Part shown: positions 1-6,171 of the stretch, piece after piece
Layout: each line of letters opens with the position of its first letter
How positions within the stretch are numbered: the stretch's first letter is position 1
Assembly (NCBI GenBank): GCA_013298325.1
Contig: JAAFHJ010000121.1
Location: forward strand, 1-10,229
Reading direction: 5' to 3'
Length of the DNA stretch: 10,229 nt
Origin: Myxococcales bacterium
Lineage (GTDB): Bacteria > Myxococcota_A > Polyangia > Polyangiales > Polyangiaceae
Program-made: the position numbers and the translations under genes
The notes under the pieces: model-generated
What the model was told of the DNA's origin: nothing
The model's input: only the letters and a program-made list of their open reading frames with translations
Databases searched by the model: none

Positions 1-97
1 GGAGAGGGAGAATTTGGGGGGCGAAGCGGGATTCTGGGTGGCGAGAGGTGGAGTTGAAGGGTTTCGGGGGTAAATTTTAGTGTACTGCGCATGCAAA
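1..97. other. No supported gene; G-rich left edge
   Basis: This stretch is G-rich and purine-rich on the plus strand and less GC-biased than the genes to its right. Two plus-strand frames are open from the window edge, to a TAA at 71-73 and a TAG at 78-80, so the last codons of a rightward gene could lie here. The possible peptides are too short to recognise, and I do not call a gene. If a rightward gene did end here, the hairpin at 98-129 would sit just after it. Confidence 0.3.
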
Positions 98-129
98 TGG
101 GCTCGTTTGGCGATTCCCAAACGAGCCCA
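98..129 (-). terminator. Perfect 13-bp hairpin, probable terminator (possibly bidirectional)
   Basis: TGGGCTCGTTTGG (98-110) is perfectly complementary to CCAAACGAGCCCA (117-129), leaving a 6-nt loop. Read on the minus strand the stem is followed only by TTT and then mixed sequence; read on the plus strand it is followed by a loose T-rich stretch (141-149). It lies about 100 bp downstream of the stop of the leftward lipoprotein gene, so ending that transcript is the simplest role. It may also serve a rightward gene ending near 73-80. The short U-tract makes a classical intrinsic terminator plausible but not certain. Confidence 0.55.
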
Positions 130-160
130 AGCAACGGATCTTATTTCTCTAAATCCAGCT

Positions 161-223
161 ATCAGGTGGATCTGCTAGGTGGATCTGCTATCAGGTGGAT
201 CTGCTGGATCTGCTGGATCTGCT
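161..223. repeat. Cluster of short direct repeats (13-bp and 9-bp units)
   Basis: Three exact copies of AGGTGGATCTGCT lie at 164-176, 177-189 and 193-205. Two further copies of the shorter core GGATCTGCT follow at 206-214 and 215-223, making five head-to-tail cores. The trinucleotide ATC precedes the first and third long units (161-163 and 190-192), giving a nested arrangement. The array begins 5 bp beyond the stop codon of the leftward lipoprotein gene, so it would lie in its 3' untranslated region, before the hairpin at 98-129. The copies are identical with almost no spacers, which points to recent slippage expansion rather than to a CRISPR array or a set of operators. Confidence 0.85.
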
Positions 224-227
224 GTCG

Positions 228-575
228 TCAGTGCGCTTGCGGAATCGCCGCTTCCAAGCACGGCTTCAGCGAGGCCTGGCAGGCATCGTTCGTCTTCTGA
301 GCGGCGGCGCCCACGAAACAGGCGTCGATCTTGTCGAGGAACTTCGCCTCGGCGGCGGAGTTGCAGAGGCCGGTCGCCTCCTCTTTGGCTTCCGGCGGGA
401 CCGCTTCCGAGTTGCACGCCTTCTTGGCCGCAAGCGCGTGGTCGGCACAGGAAGCGACCGTCGCAGGAGCAGGGGCCTCACCGGAAGACTTGGCCTCCGG
501 CGTTCCGCCGCCGCAAGCAACGGCGAGGAGGGTGACGGCAGCGAGGGCGAGCGAAGACGTAACTTGGCGGATCAT
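228..575 (-). CDS. Small cysteine-rich lipoprotein
   Basis: A 115-aa protein with a classical lipoprotein signal: a basic N-terminus (Arg3), a hydrophobic core at about 8-20 and the lipobox LAVAC, with Cys21 as the expected acylated residue. After it comes a short Gly/Pro/Ala-rich spacer (22-41), then a compact region (43-106) rich in Ala, Lys and Glu. That region has six further cysteines at 43, 54, 71, 86, 99 and 106, enough for three disulfides in the periplasm or on the outer membrane. The ATG is chosen because a good ribosome-binding site (GGGAG, minus strand 588-584) sits 8 nt before it and the signal peptide begins there. The gene stands alone and diverges from 787. I do not recognise the family; function unknown. 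It looks like one of the many small Cys-rich lipoproteins typical of myxobacteria (family impression, not searched). Confidence 0.85.
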   Translation of the reverse strand: MIRQVTSSLALAAVTLLAVACGGGTPEAKSSGEAPAPATVASCADHALAAKKACNSEAVPPEAKEEATGLCNSAAEAKFLDKIDACFVGAAAQKTNDACQASLKPCLEAAIPQAH

Positions 576-583
576 TAATATTT

Positions 584-588
584 CTCCC
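584..588 (-). promoter_or_regulatory. Ribosome-binding site of the cysteine-rich lipoprotein gene
   Basis: On the minus strand GGGAG lies 8 nt upstream of the ATG at 575-573, close to ideal spacing. It fixes the lipoprotein start. The inverted repeat 592-609 lies directly upstream of it, so the stem would sit next to the ribosome-binding site in the mRNA leader. Confidence 0.7.
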
Positions 589-774
589 GGTGCGTTTTCG
601 ACGAAACGCCCAAGTATCGCAGAGCTATTCCGGGGGCGGTGACAAATTCAGGCAGCTGACTTCTGACAGTCGCCGCCAGCGAATCGGCCACCGATCGAAA
701 ATAGTTCGCAACAGATCGGCCCCTCGGGACGAACGGTCCCTTCTCCCTTCCCCTCGATTCAGTTTAGTGTTCCG

Positions 775-780
775 AAAAGG
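775..780 (+). promoter_or_regulatory. Ribosome-binding site of the 113-aa helical protein gene
   Basis: AAAAGG ends 6 nt before the ATG at 787-789. The spacing supports this ATG as the start of the small gene. Confidence 0.6.
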
Positions 781-786
781 CTCCCC

Positions 787-1128
787 ATGGGAATTGACGG
801 CATCGGCAAAAAAGGCGGCCCCAACGGCGTCGCCCCCCCTTCCAACGAGACGGCGAAGTCGGTCGGCGATGGCGTCCGTTTCGATCCGACCCAGGCGGCG
901 GGCACCTCCGCGACCGGGCAGGCCCAGGGGCTCGCCCCCTTGGAGCGGCTCCGGGCCGGCGAAATCGACCTCCCGCGCTACCTCGATCTCAAAGTCGACG
1001 AAGCGACCGCCCACCTCAAAGGCCTCCCCGCCGACGACCTCGCGATGATCCGCGACGTCCTCCGTGAGCAGCTCACCAGCGATCCCGGCCTCGTCGCTCT
1101 CGTGAAGCAGGCGACCCGCGACGCGTGA
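787..1128 (+). CDS. Small helical protein of unknown function
   Basis: A 113-aa protein without signal peptide or membrane segment. Residues 1-49 are rich in Gly, Ala, Ser, Thr and Pro and look disordered. Residues 50-112 look like a compact helical domain: a PLERLRAG segment (51-58), then a YLDLKVDEATAHL helix (65-77) and a third helix (84-96), ending in a DPGLVALVKQAT helix (99-110). The length and the disordered-tail-plus-helices layout recall small regulatory proteins such as anti-sigma factors (FlgM), but I see no diagnostic FlgM motif and make no such assignment. Similar small proteins are, in my recollection, frequent in Polyangiales genomes. The stop codon overlaps the GTG start of the hydrolase gene by 4 nt, so the two are probably co-translated. 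No known function. Confidence 0.8.
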   Translation: MGIDGIGKKGGPNGVAPPSNETAKSVGDGVRFDPTQAAGTSATGQAQGLAPLERLRAGEIDLPRYLDLKVDEATAHLKGLPADDLAMIRDVLREQLTSDPGLVALVKQATRDA

Positions 1129-2162
1129 TTTCCCGGCGCTCCTTCCTTGTTGGCGCCAGCGTCGGGACCTTCGCCGCCGCCTGCAAGCGCCGTGAAGAAC
1201 CTCTCGATTTCGGTGCGAGCGCCTTCCCGGCCCCACCGGCTCCGCCGCCGGCACCGCTCGCGAGCGTCTCCGTCCCGACGATCCCGGCCCACGCGCCCCG
1301 CACCATGCGCCTTGAGCGCTGGTCACTGCCAGCGGAAGATCTGCCGGTCATGCCGGGGAGTGGTCGTCCGCTCGCAAGCTCGGAAGTCGCGGTATTGATT
1401 CCGGAAGGGCCCGCCGACGCCCGTTACCCGCTCGTGATCGCCCTCCACGGCCGCGGCGAAGCCCGCAAAGAGCCATCCGCCGGCGCCCTCGGCTGGCCCC
1501 GCGACTACAAGCTTGGAAGGGCCCACGAGCGCCTCGCCAAACCGCCGTTGATCGCTGCCGATTTCGAGAATTTCGTCGAGGACGCCGAGCTCAAACGGAC
1601 GAACGCCGAGCTCGCCGCCCAGCCTTACCGGGGGGTCGTCGTCGTCTGTCCGTACACGCCCGATCTCGAACTTGGCGGCGGCGATAACAGGCCCAACGCC
1701 GCGGATTTGCTCGCAGGACAGCGCCCCTACGGCGAGTGGCTCGTCCGCCAGCTCCTCCCCTTCGCGCGAAAGCGGCTCCCCGTCTTTGCGAGCGCCGCGG
1801 CGACCGGCATCGACGGTATCTCCCTCGGCGGCCATCTCGCGCTCCGCTATGGGTTCCTGTTTCCTGAGGAATTCGGATTTGTCTCCGGGCTCCAGCCGGC
1901 GATTCAATCCCAGGACGCTGCCGCCTGGGCCGCCCTCGCCAAGGGGGCGCTCGCCAAGAATCCGCGGCTCGCCCTCCGCATTTTGACGAGCAGCAACGAC
2001 TACTTCCGCGAGGCGGTCATCGCCTTCGATGGCGAGCTCCGGCGGGCCGGCGTGAACCACGTCTTCCAGAACGTGCGCGGCCCCCACGACTACGCCTTCA
2101 ATCGGGGGCCGGGGGCGCTGGCCCTCCTTCGCGGCGCTGACACGTTGCTGGCACGCCAATAG
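1125..2162 (+). CDS. Tat-exported alpha/beta-hydrolase lipoprotein (esterase-like)
   Basis: A 345-aa protein. Residues 1-20 form a twin-arginine signal (SRRSFLVG at 3-10) ending in a lipobox FAAAC, so Cys20 should be lipidated after Tat export. A Pro/Ala-rich linker (32-58) leads to an alpha/beta-hydrolase fold. The oxyanion-loop motif HGRG is at 108-111, the nucleophile elbow GISLGG at 231-236 makes Ser233 the likely nucleophile, Asp292 (SSNDYF) is a candidate acid, and His321 (GPHDY) is the candidate catalytic histidine. This order matches the esterase D / PHB-depolymerase / feruloyl-esterase-like group; the substrate cannot be read from sequence. The GTG start at 1125 is required to include the Tat signal and overlaps the upstream TGA by 4 nt. 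It probably acts on the outer face of the inner membrane or in the periplasm, delivered folded. Confidence 0.85.
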   Translation: MISRRSFLVGASVGTFAAACKRREEPLDFGASAFPAPPAPPPAPLASVSVPTIPAHAPRTMRLERWSLPAEDLPVMPGSGRPLASSEVAVLIPEGPADARYPLVIALHGRGEARKEPSAGALGWPRDYKLGRAHERLAKPPLIAADFENFVEDAELKRTNAELAAQPYRGVVVVCPYTPDLELGGGDNRPNAADLLAGQRPYGEWLVRQLLPFARKRLPVFASAAATGIDGISLGGHLALRYGFLFPEEFGFVSGLQPAIQSQDAAAWAALAKGALAKNPRLALRILTSSNDYFREAVIAFDGELRRAGVNHVFQNVRGPHDYAFNRGPGALALLRGADTLLARQ

Positions 2163-2185
2163 GCGCCAATCCGGGTAAGCTCGCC

Positions 2186-2202
2186 CCACCGCTGCTCGGT
2201 GG
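2186..2202 (+). other. Small hairpin between the hydrolase and dikinase genes
   Basis: CCACCG (2186-2191) pairs with CGGTGG (2197-2202) across a 5-nt loop, in the 53-bp gap between the two genes. No T-tract follows, so it is not a convincing terminator. It ends 13 nt before the dikinase ATG and would partly bury the only G-rich stretch available as a ribosome-binding site, so an effect on translation is possible. The stem is short and may be chance. Confidence 0.3.
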
Positions 2203-2215
2203 CGGCTCTTCGACC

Positions 2216-4888
2216 ATGAGCTATCTCGTCCCCCTCGACCGCACCACCACCGAAAAAAAGAGCGACAAAGAGCGCCCCTTGCTTGGCGGAAAGGGGGCTC
2301 GCCTCGCCTGGTTGATCCGTCACGGCCTGCCGGTGCCGAAGACCCACGTCTTGACGACGCTCGCCTTCAAGAGCCAGCTCCGCCGCCTCCTCCCCGCCCA
2401 CGAAATCCGCAGTCTTCTTCGCGGCGACGACCGCGAACGCCTCGCCCGCGGAGAGGCGGCGCGCACCGCGTTTTTGGCCGCCCCCCTCGATCCGGCGGTC
2501 GTGAAGGCGCTGCGGACCTACTACGACGAGCAGCTCGCCGACGCCCCCTTCGGCTTCGCGGTCCGCTCCTCGGCGACCGTCGAAGATCTGCCCGGCCTCA
2601 CGCTCGCCGGCCTCGCGGAAACGCGGCTCCCGGTCTTCGGTTTCGAGGCGCTCTGCGACGCGGTCAAAGGAGTCTGGGCATCCCTCTATGCCGGCAGATC
2701 TCTTGCCTATTTGGGGCAGCGGGGCGTGAAGGATGCGTCGATGGCGGTCGTCCTGCAACCGGTCGTCGCCGCGCGCGCCGCCGGAGTGCTCTTCACGCGA
2801 CCGCCGCTCCCGAGCGCCCAGAAACGCGGTTTCGATCGCGTGATCAATGCAACCTTCGGGCTCGGGCTCCCGGTCGTCGATGGCCACGGCTCGCCGGACG
2901 TCTTCGTCACAGGCCGCGATGGAGTTGTGAAAGAGCGCCGCATCGCGCGCAAAGACACCGCCCTCGAAGTCCTCAAAGACACACACAAACCTGGTGGCGG
3001 AAGCCTCCGTGAAGCGCCGGTCACCGATCCGATGGCCCCGAGCCTCGACGAAGCCGCGCTGACCGCCCTCGCCGCCGCGGCAACCAAGATCGAGAGCCTG
3101 GAACACGAGGCCTTCGACATCGAATTCGCCTTTGATCAAAAGGGCGCTCTTCGCATCCTCCAGGCGCGCCCGATCGCCTTCAAGCTCCCGGTCGGCGGAA
3201 ACGCGCGGACCGTCTGGTCCCGGGCGAACGTCGGCGAGGCGCTCCCCGGCCCGGCGACGCCACTGACGTGGAGCATCGCCGCCGCCTTCTCGGAAAACGG
3301 TTTTCGGCGGGCCTTCGCGTCGCTCGGCTGCACGGTAGGGAAGAACGTCGTCCTCGTCGGCGATGTATACGGTCGTTTTTACCTGAATTTGAGCGAGTTT
3401 CTGGCGATTGCCGCCCAAGTCCCCTGGCTCGATCCGCGGAAGCTCGTCGAGCTGGGCGGCGGGTTCGGAGCGGCCGACCTCGCGCCGGTCGCGGACGCCT
3501 CCTCGGCCGGCTTCTGGCTGAAGGCGCCATTTCTGGCGAAGCGGCTGGCGAGCGAGCAGTTGCGCCTCGTCGCCGACGTCGATCGCTTCGAGGACGAAGC
3601 CCGCGCCTACGTGGAGCGCTTCCGGGCGCTCGATCTCGGCATTCTTCCCGACGAAGCGCTCGCCAAGCGCTGGGTGGAAGTCCAACGCTGGCTCGACCGG
3701 ACCGGCCAGGTGATGCTCGCCTGTGCGTCGAGCGCCCTCGGGACGCACCTCCTCCTGGAACGGCTCCTAGACGACGGAAGTACGAAGGAAAACGGGCTCG
3801 CGGAGCGCCTCGTTGCCGGCATCCGCGACCTCGAATCGGCGCGCCCTGCCCTTGCTCTTGCGCGCGTGGCCGAACTTGCCGCCCGCGAACCGGAGACGCT
3901 GAGCGCCCTCCAGAACGGTGCCGTGAGCAGCCTCGACAACTTTCCGGCCGGCGCTGCGAAGACGGCGTTTGCCGCCCTCCTCGATCAGCACGGCGATCGG
4001 GCCGCCCACGAAGCCGAACTCGCACGCCCCCGCTGGCGGGAAGCCCCCGGCCCCCTGCTCGCGATCCTTCGGATGCAGCTCCTCCCAACCGGCTCCGCTG
4101 AGGCCCCATCGGCGGGCGCGCCGCCGCTTGCCGAACGGCTCGTGCGCACCGCCTCCCAGGCCGATGAGGAGTTCCGGAAGACCGCGGAACGTCTCAGCTT
4201 TCCCCGTCGCAAGGCGCTTCGGCACCTCCTCGAACGGACCCGAACCGCCGCCCGCCTCCGCGAGCGCACGCGGGCCTGGGTCACGCGCATTCTCGGCCTC
4301 CTGCGCGAAATTGCGCTCGAAGCCGACACGCGCCTCGTCGCCTTGATGCCACGCCTCGCCACCACCGCGGAGACGCCGGCCGTCTTCTTTCTGACCGGCC
4401 CCGAAATGGTCGCGACGCTCCTCCACGCTCGCAACGACGTCGCCCCCCTTGTGGCCGCCCGGCGCGCCGCCTACGCGCGCGATCGCGCACGCCCGGAGCC
4501 GCCGGCGACCTTCGTCGGGATGCCGACGACCGCCCTCCTGCCAACCGACGTGGCCGACGAGGACGGCCGCCTGCTGAGCGGCCTCGCCGCCTCCGGCGGG
4601 GTCGTTGAAGGGGTTGCTCGCGTACTTGAAGGCCCTGAAAACATTTCTGATTTCTGCGCCGGTGAGATCCTCGTGACGCGCGCGACCGACGTCGGCTGGA
4701 CACCGCTTTTCCCGGCGGCGCTCGCCGTCGTCACCGAACTCGGCGGCCCCCTCTCCCACGCCGCAATCGTCGCCCGTGAGCTGTCGGTCCCCTGCGTCGT
4801 CGACGTCGACGGCGCCCTCCGAACCATCCGCAGCGGCGACCGCCTCCGCGTCGATGGCGACCGGGGGACGGTGCGCATCCTCGCGTAG
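2216..4888 (+). CDS. ATP-grasp / phosphohistidine dikinase, rifampicin-phosphotransferase-like
   Basis: An 890-aa cytoplasmic enzyme. The N-terminal ATP-binding domain (about 1-325) shows GGKG at 24-27 (Lys26), AVRSSATVEDLPG at 115-127 (Arg117), DIEFAF at 301-306 (Glu303) and LQARP at 315-319. A large helical middle domain (about 330-770) carries ANVGEALPGPATPLTW (337-352) and an HGDR...ARPRWRE segment (592-609). A C-terminal swivelling domain holds GGPLSHAAIVARE (843-855) with His848 as the phospho-carrier. Order and length match rifampicin phosphotransferase (about 870 aa): ATP would phosphorylate the histidine, yielding AMP and phosphate, and the phosphoryl group passes to a bound substrate. 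True PEP synthase and PPDK carry a C-terminal TIM barrel after the histidine domain; none is present here. Substrate unknown; antibiotic inactivation is possible but not shown. The ribosome-binding site is weak. Its TAG abuts the converging stop at 4889. Confidence 0.85.
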   Translation: MSYLVPLDRTTTEKKSDKERPLLGGKGARLAWLIRHGLPVPKTHVLTTLAFKSQLRRLLPAHEIRSLLRGDDRERLARGEAARTAFLAAPLDPAVVKALRTYYDEQLADAPFGFAVRSSATVEDLPGLTLAGLAETRLPVFGFEALCDAVKGVWASLYAGRSLAYLGQRGVKDASMAVVLQPVVAARAAGVLFTRPPLPSAQKRGFDRVINATFGLGLPVVDGHGSPDVFVTGRDGVVKERRIARKDTALEVLKDTHKPGGGSLREAPVTDPMAPSLDEAALTALAAAATKIESLEHEAFDIEFAFDQKGALRILQARPIAFKLPVGGNARTVWSRANVGEALPGPATPLTWSIAAAFSENGFRRAFASLGCTVGKNVVLVGDVYGRFYLNLSEFLAIAAQVPWLDPRKLVELGGGFGAADLAPVADASSAGFWLKAPFLAKRLASEQLRLVADVDRFEDEARAYVERFRALDLGILPDEALAKRWVEVQRWLDRTGQVMLACASSALGTHLLLERLLDDGSTKENGLAERLVAGIRDLESARPALALARVAELAAREPETLSALQNGAVSSLDNFPAGAAKTAFAALLDQHGDRAAHEAELARPRWREAPGPLLAILRMQLLPTGSAEAPSAGAPPLAERLVRTASQADEEFRKTAERLSFPRRKALRHLLERTRTAARLRERTRAWVTRILGLLREIALEADTRLVALMPRLATTAETPAVFFLTGPEMVATLLHARNDVAPLVAARRAAYARDRARPEPPATFVGMPTTALLPTDVADEDGRLLSGLAASGGVVEGVARVLEGPENISDFCAGEILVTRATDVGWTPLFPAALAVVTELGGPLSHAAIVARELSVPCVVDVDGALRTIRSGDRLRVDGDRGTVRILA

Positions 4889-5452
4889 TTACTGCTCGGC
4901 GGCCTCGGTGAGCGCGGCGGACACGTCGTCGGTAAAGCGGAGCCAGACGTAGGCGGCCACCGGGAGCGCAAGAGGAAGTACGAACGCGACAACCTGCAGG
5001 ATACACGCAAGCGTTCTGCCACGGACGGGACGCCCGGCGCGTCCATTCTGGTCGTCCACCGCCGCCGCAAGGTTGCGTGTGAGCACAAACATCCAAACGA
5101 GCGAAACGCCGGGAACAAACAGAAGAAGTGCCGACGCTGGCGAGCCGTTCTTTCGAAATTCGGGGCGAATACTCCGCCACGCCCAGAACTGCCACGCGAC
5201 GGCCCCAATGCCGTGAACACCCCAAGCGGCAAGCGCGGCAAAGAGCCCGAGGACGCCGATCGACGCGGCGAAATCCGGGTGCTCGCCACCATGGGTTTGC
5301 GAAAACCCTGCCACCGTAATCCCGAGAAACAGCCACCAAAACGACGCGGCGAACACCGCGCGCCCGAACCAGCGCGGCACGATCGTCCGCGGCTCGGGGG
5401 CCGGCGGTGCAGCGGGCGGCGCGTAGGGGTTCGTCGGCGGAAATGGCGCCAT
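4889..5452 (-). CDS. Four-helix membrane protein, paralogue B (unknown function)
   Basis: A 187-aa inner-membrane protein when started at the ATG at 5452. The longer in-frame extension upstream of that ATG is basic, Arg-rich and lies inside the neighbouring gene, so I reject it. The N-terminus (1-22) is a short Pro/Ala-rich tail (NPYAPP). Hydrophobic segments lie near 31-52, 62-88, 106-126 and 147-170. It aligns along its length with the protein encoded just upstream: shared landmarks are VPxW(V/F)G near the first helix, SFWW (37-40), a WQ-x-x-AW-x-x-I-x-PEFR segment (87-100) and a (T)(L/I)ACI-QLV-type start of the last helix. The paralogue's PGEAAGFLIIPYFNLYW block is replaced here by a diverged hydrophobic segment. 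Start and upstream stop share one base (TGATG), so translation is coupled. Function unknown. Confidence 0.8.
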   Translation of the reverse strand: MAPFPPTNPYAPPAAPPAPEPRTIVPRWFGRAVFAASFWWLFLGITVAGFSQTHGGEHPDFAASIGVLGLFAALAAWGVHGIGAVAWQFWAWRSIRPEFRKNGSPASALLLFVPGVSLVWMFVLTRNLAAAVDDQNGRAGRPVRGRTLACILQVVAFVLPLALPVAAYVWLRFTDDVSAALTEAAEQ

Positions 5453-6171
5453 CAGTGGGGACGGCCCGCAGAAGCGGCGCGCGCACGGGCGTCGGCGGTG
5501 CACGCCTCGACTTCCCGGGTGAGGCGGAACCAGAAAATACCGGCCAAGAACGGGAACACGAGCTGCATGATGCATGCAATCGTCCCATTGGACCGATTGA
5601 CGCGGAGCGGAGATCCGTAGGCCTCCGCTTGGAGGTTCGCGGCGTCGGCGATGCCACCGGAAATCACGAACATCCAGTACAGGTTAAAATAGGGAATGAT
5701 GAGGAACCCCGCCGCCTCGCCGGGTGCGATCATCTTCCCCGATTGAGTACGTCGGAATTCAGGCAAGATCCCGGCCCAGGCGCGGTACTGCCAAAAGAGG
5801 GCACCGATCTGGTGAAACATCACTAGGAGCATCGCAAGAATCATCGCGATGGCGGCGATAGGCCCGCCGTCGGCATCGCCGAAAATGCCGATCGCGAGCG
5901 CCATCACGACGAAAAGGACCCACCAAAACGAGCTGACCAACAGCGCTTTGCCGACCCAGGCCGGGACGACGCTTTCCGCAGTGCCGTAGGGGATCGCGCC
6001 GAAGCCGGGCCCTCCGAAGGGGGCCATCGCGCCGTAGCCCGCCGGTCCAAACGCCGGCGGCGCGTAGGGGTTCGGGGCGCCGTAGGGGTTCGGCGCTGCG
6101 TAAGGGGGCGGGTAGCCAGGTCCCGAGCCAGGTGCGCCAAAGCCGCCAGGAGGCGGAGGATTTCCGTACAT
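5452..6171 (-). CDS. Four-helix membrane protein, paralogue A, DUF4328-like (unknown function)
   Basis: A 239-aa protein. Residues 1-68 are a low-complexity Gly/Pro/Tyr/Ala tail with repeated NPYGAP/NPYAPP blocks. Four hydrophobic segments follow, near 74-97, 104-127, 152-171 and 198-216. Between helices 2 and 3 is WQYRAWAGILPEFR (127-140), and helix 3 carries PGEAAGFLIIPYFNLYW (150-166). This pattern, a W-x-x-LP segment followed by an IP-(Y/F)-FNLYW helix, resembles uncharacterised DUF4328-type membrane proteins of Myxococcota and Planctomycetes. That is from memory of the family, not a search. I start at the ATG at 6171; an in-frame TTG 12 codons further upstream is the alternative, and neither has a strong ribosome-binding site. 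First gene of a two-gene leftward unit; diverges from the pseudouridine synthase gene. Probably inner-membrane, role unknown. Confidence 0.8.
   Translation of the reverse strand: MYGNPPPPGGFGAPGSGPGYPPPYAAPNPYGAPNPYAPPAFGPAGYGAMAPFGGPGFGAIPYGTAESVVPAWVGKALLVSSFWWVLFVVMALAIGIFGDADGGPIAAIAMILAMLLVMFHQIGALFWQYRAWAGILPEFRRTQSGKMIAPGEAAGFLIIPYFNLYWMFVISGGIADAANLQAEAYGSPLRVNRSNGTIACIMQLVFPFLAGIFWFRLTREVEACTADARARAASAGRPH

Larger units (their letters stand above)
576..786. promoter_or_regulatory. Divergent intergenic region with presumed promoters for both flanking genes
   Basis: The only room for promoters of the leftward lipoprotein gene and the rightward 787 gene is this 211-bp spacer, which is more AT-rich than the coding regions. 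Visible elements are a 6-bp inverted repeat, GCGTTT (592-597) with AAACGC (604-609), just upstream of the lipoprotein ribosome-binding site, and a second small one, GGGAC (726-730) with GTCCC (736-740), ahead of the 787 gene. A TTGTCA-like hexamer lies on the minus strand near 645-650, but no -10 box sits at a good distance. I therefore place no specific promoter. Confidence 0.45.

Noticed and set aside
161..223. CRISPR array
   Set aside because: The units are only 9-13 bp, contiguous or nearly so, without unique spacers of constant length, and no cas gene is present.
195..578. Plus-strand open frame of 127 codons opposite the lipoprotein gene, starting in the repeats
   Set aside because: The minus-strand frame has a lipobox, evenly spaced cysteines and a good ribosome-binding site; the plus frame is Arg/Gly-rich with none of these.
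645..670. Sigma-70 promoter for the lipoprotein gene
   Set aside because: A TTGTCA-like hexamer exists on the minus strand, but the only -10-like sequence (GATACT) is spaced about 21 bp away, too far for a confident call.
787..1128. FlgM-type anti-sigma factor
   Set aside because: Size and the disordered-N/helical-C layout are similar, but no specific FlgM residues are visible and there are no flagellar genes nearby.
787..1128. RiPP precursor peptide for a linked maturation enzyme
   Set aside because: No double-glycine leader site and no Cys/Ser/Thr-rich core at the C-terminus; the adjacent gene is an exported hydrolase, not a modifying enzyme.
2090..3748. Long open frame of 552 codons on the minus strand, antisense to the dikinase gene
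   Set aside because: It is Arg/Glu/Gly-rich, has no recognisable motif and mirrors a gene with many intact catalytic motifs on the plus strand. In high-GC DNA such antisense frames are common by-products of G/C third positions.
2216..4888. Phosphoenolpyruvate synthase (ppsA) or pyruvate phosphate dikinase
   Set aside because: Those enzymes place the phosphohistidine domain mid-protein and follow it with a PEP/pyruvate-binding TIM barrel. Here the histidine (848) lies about 40 residues from the C-terminus.
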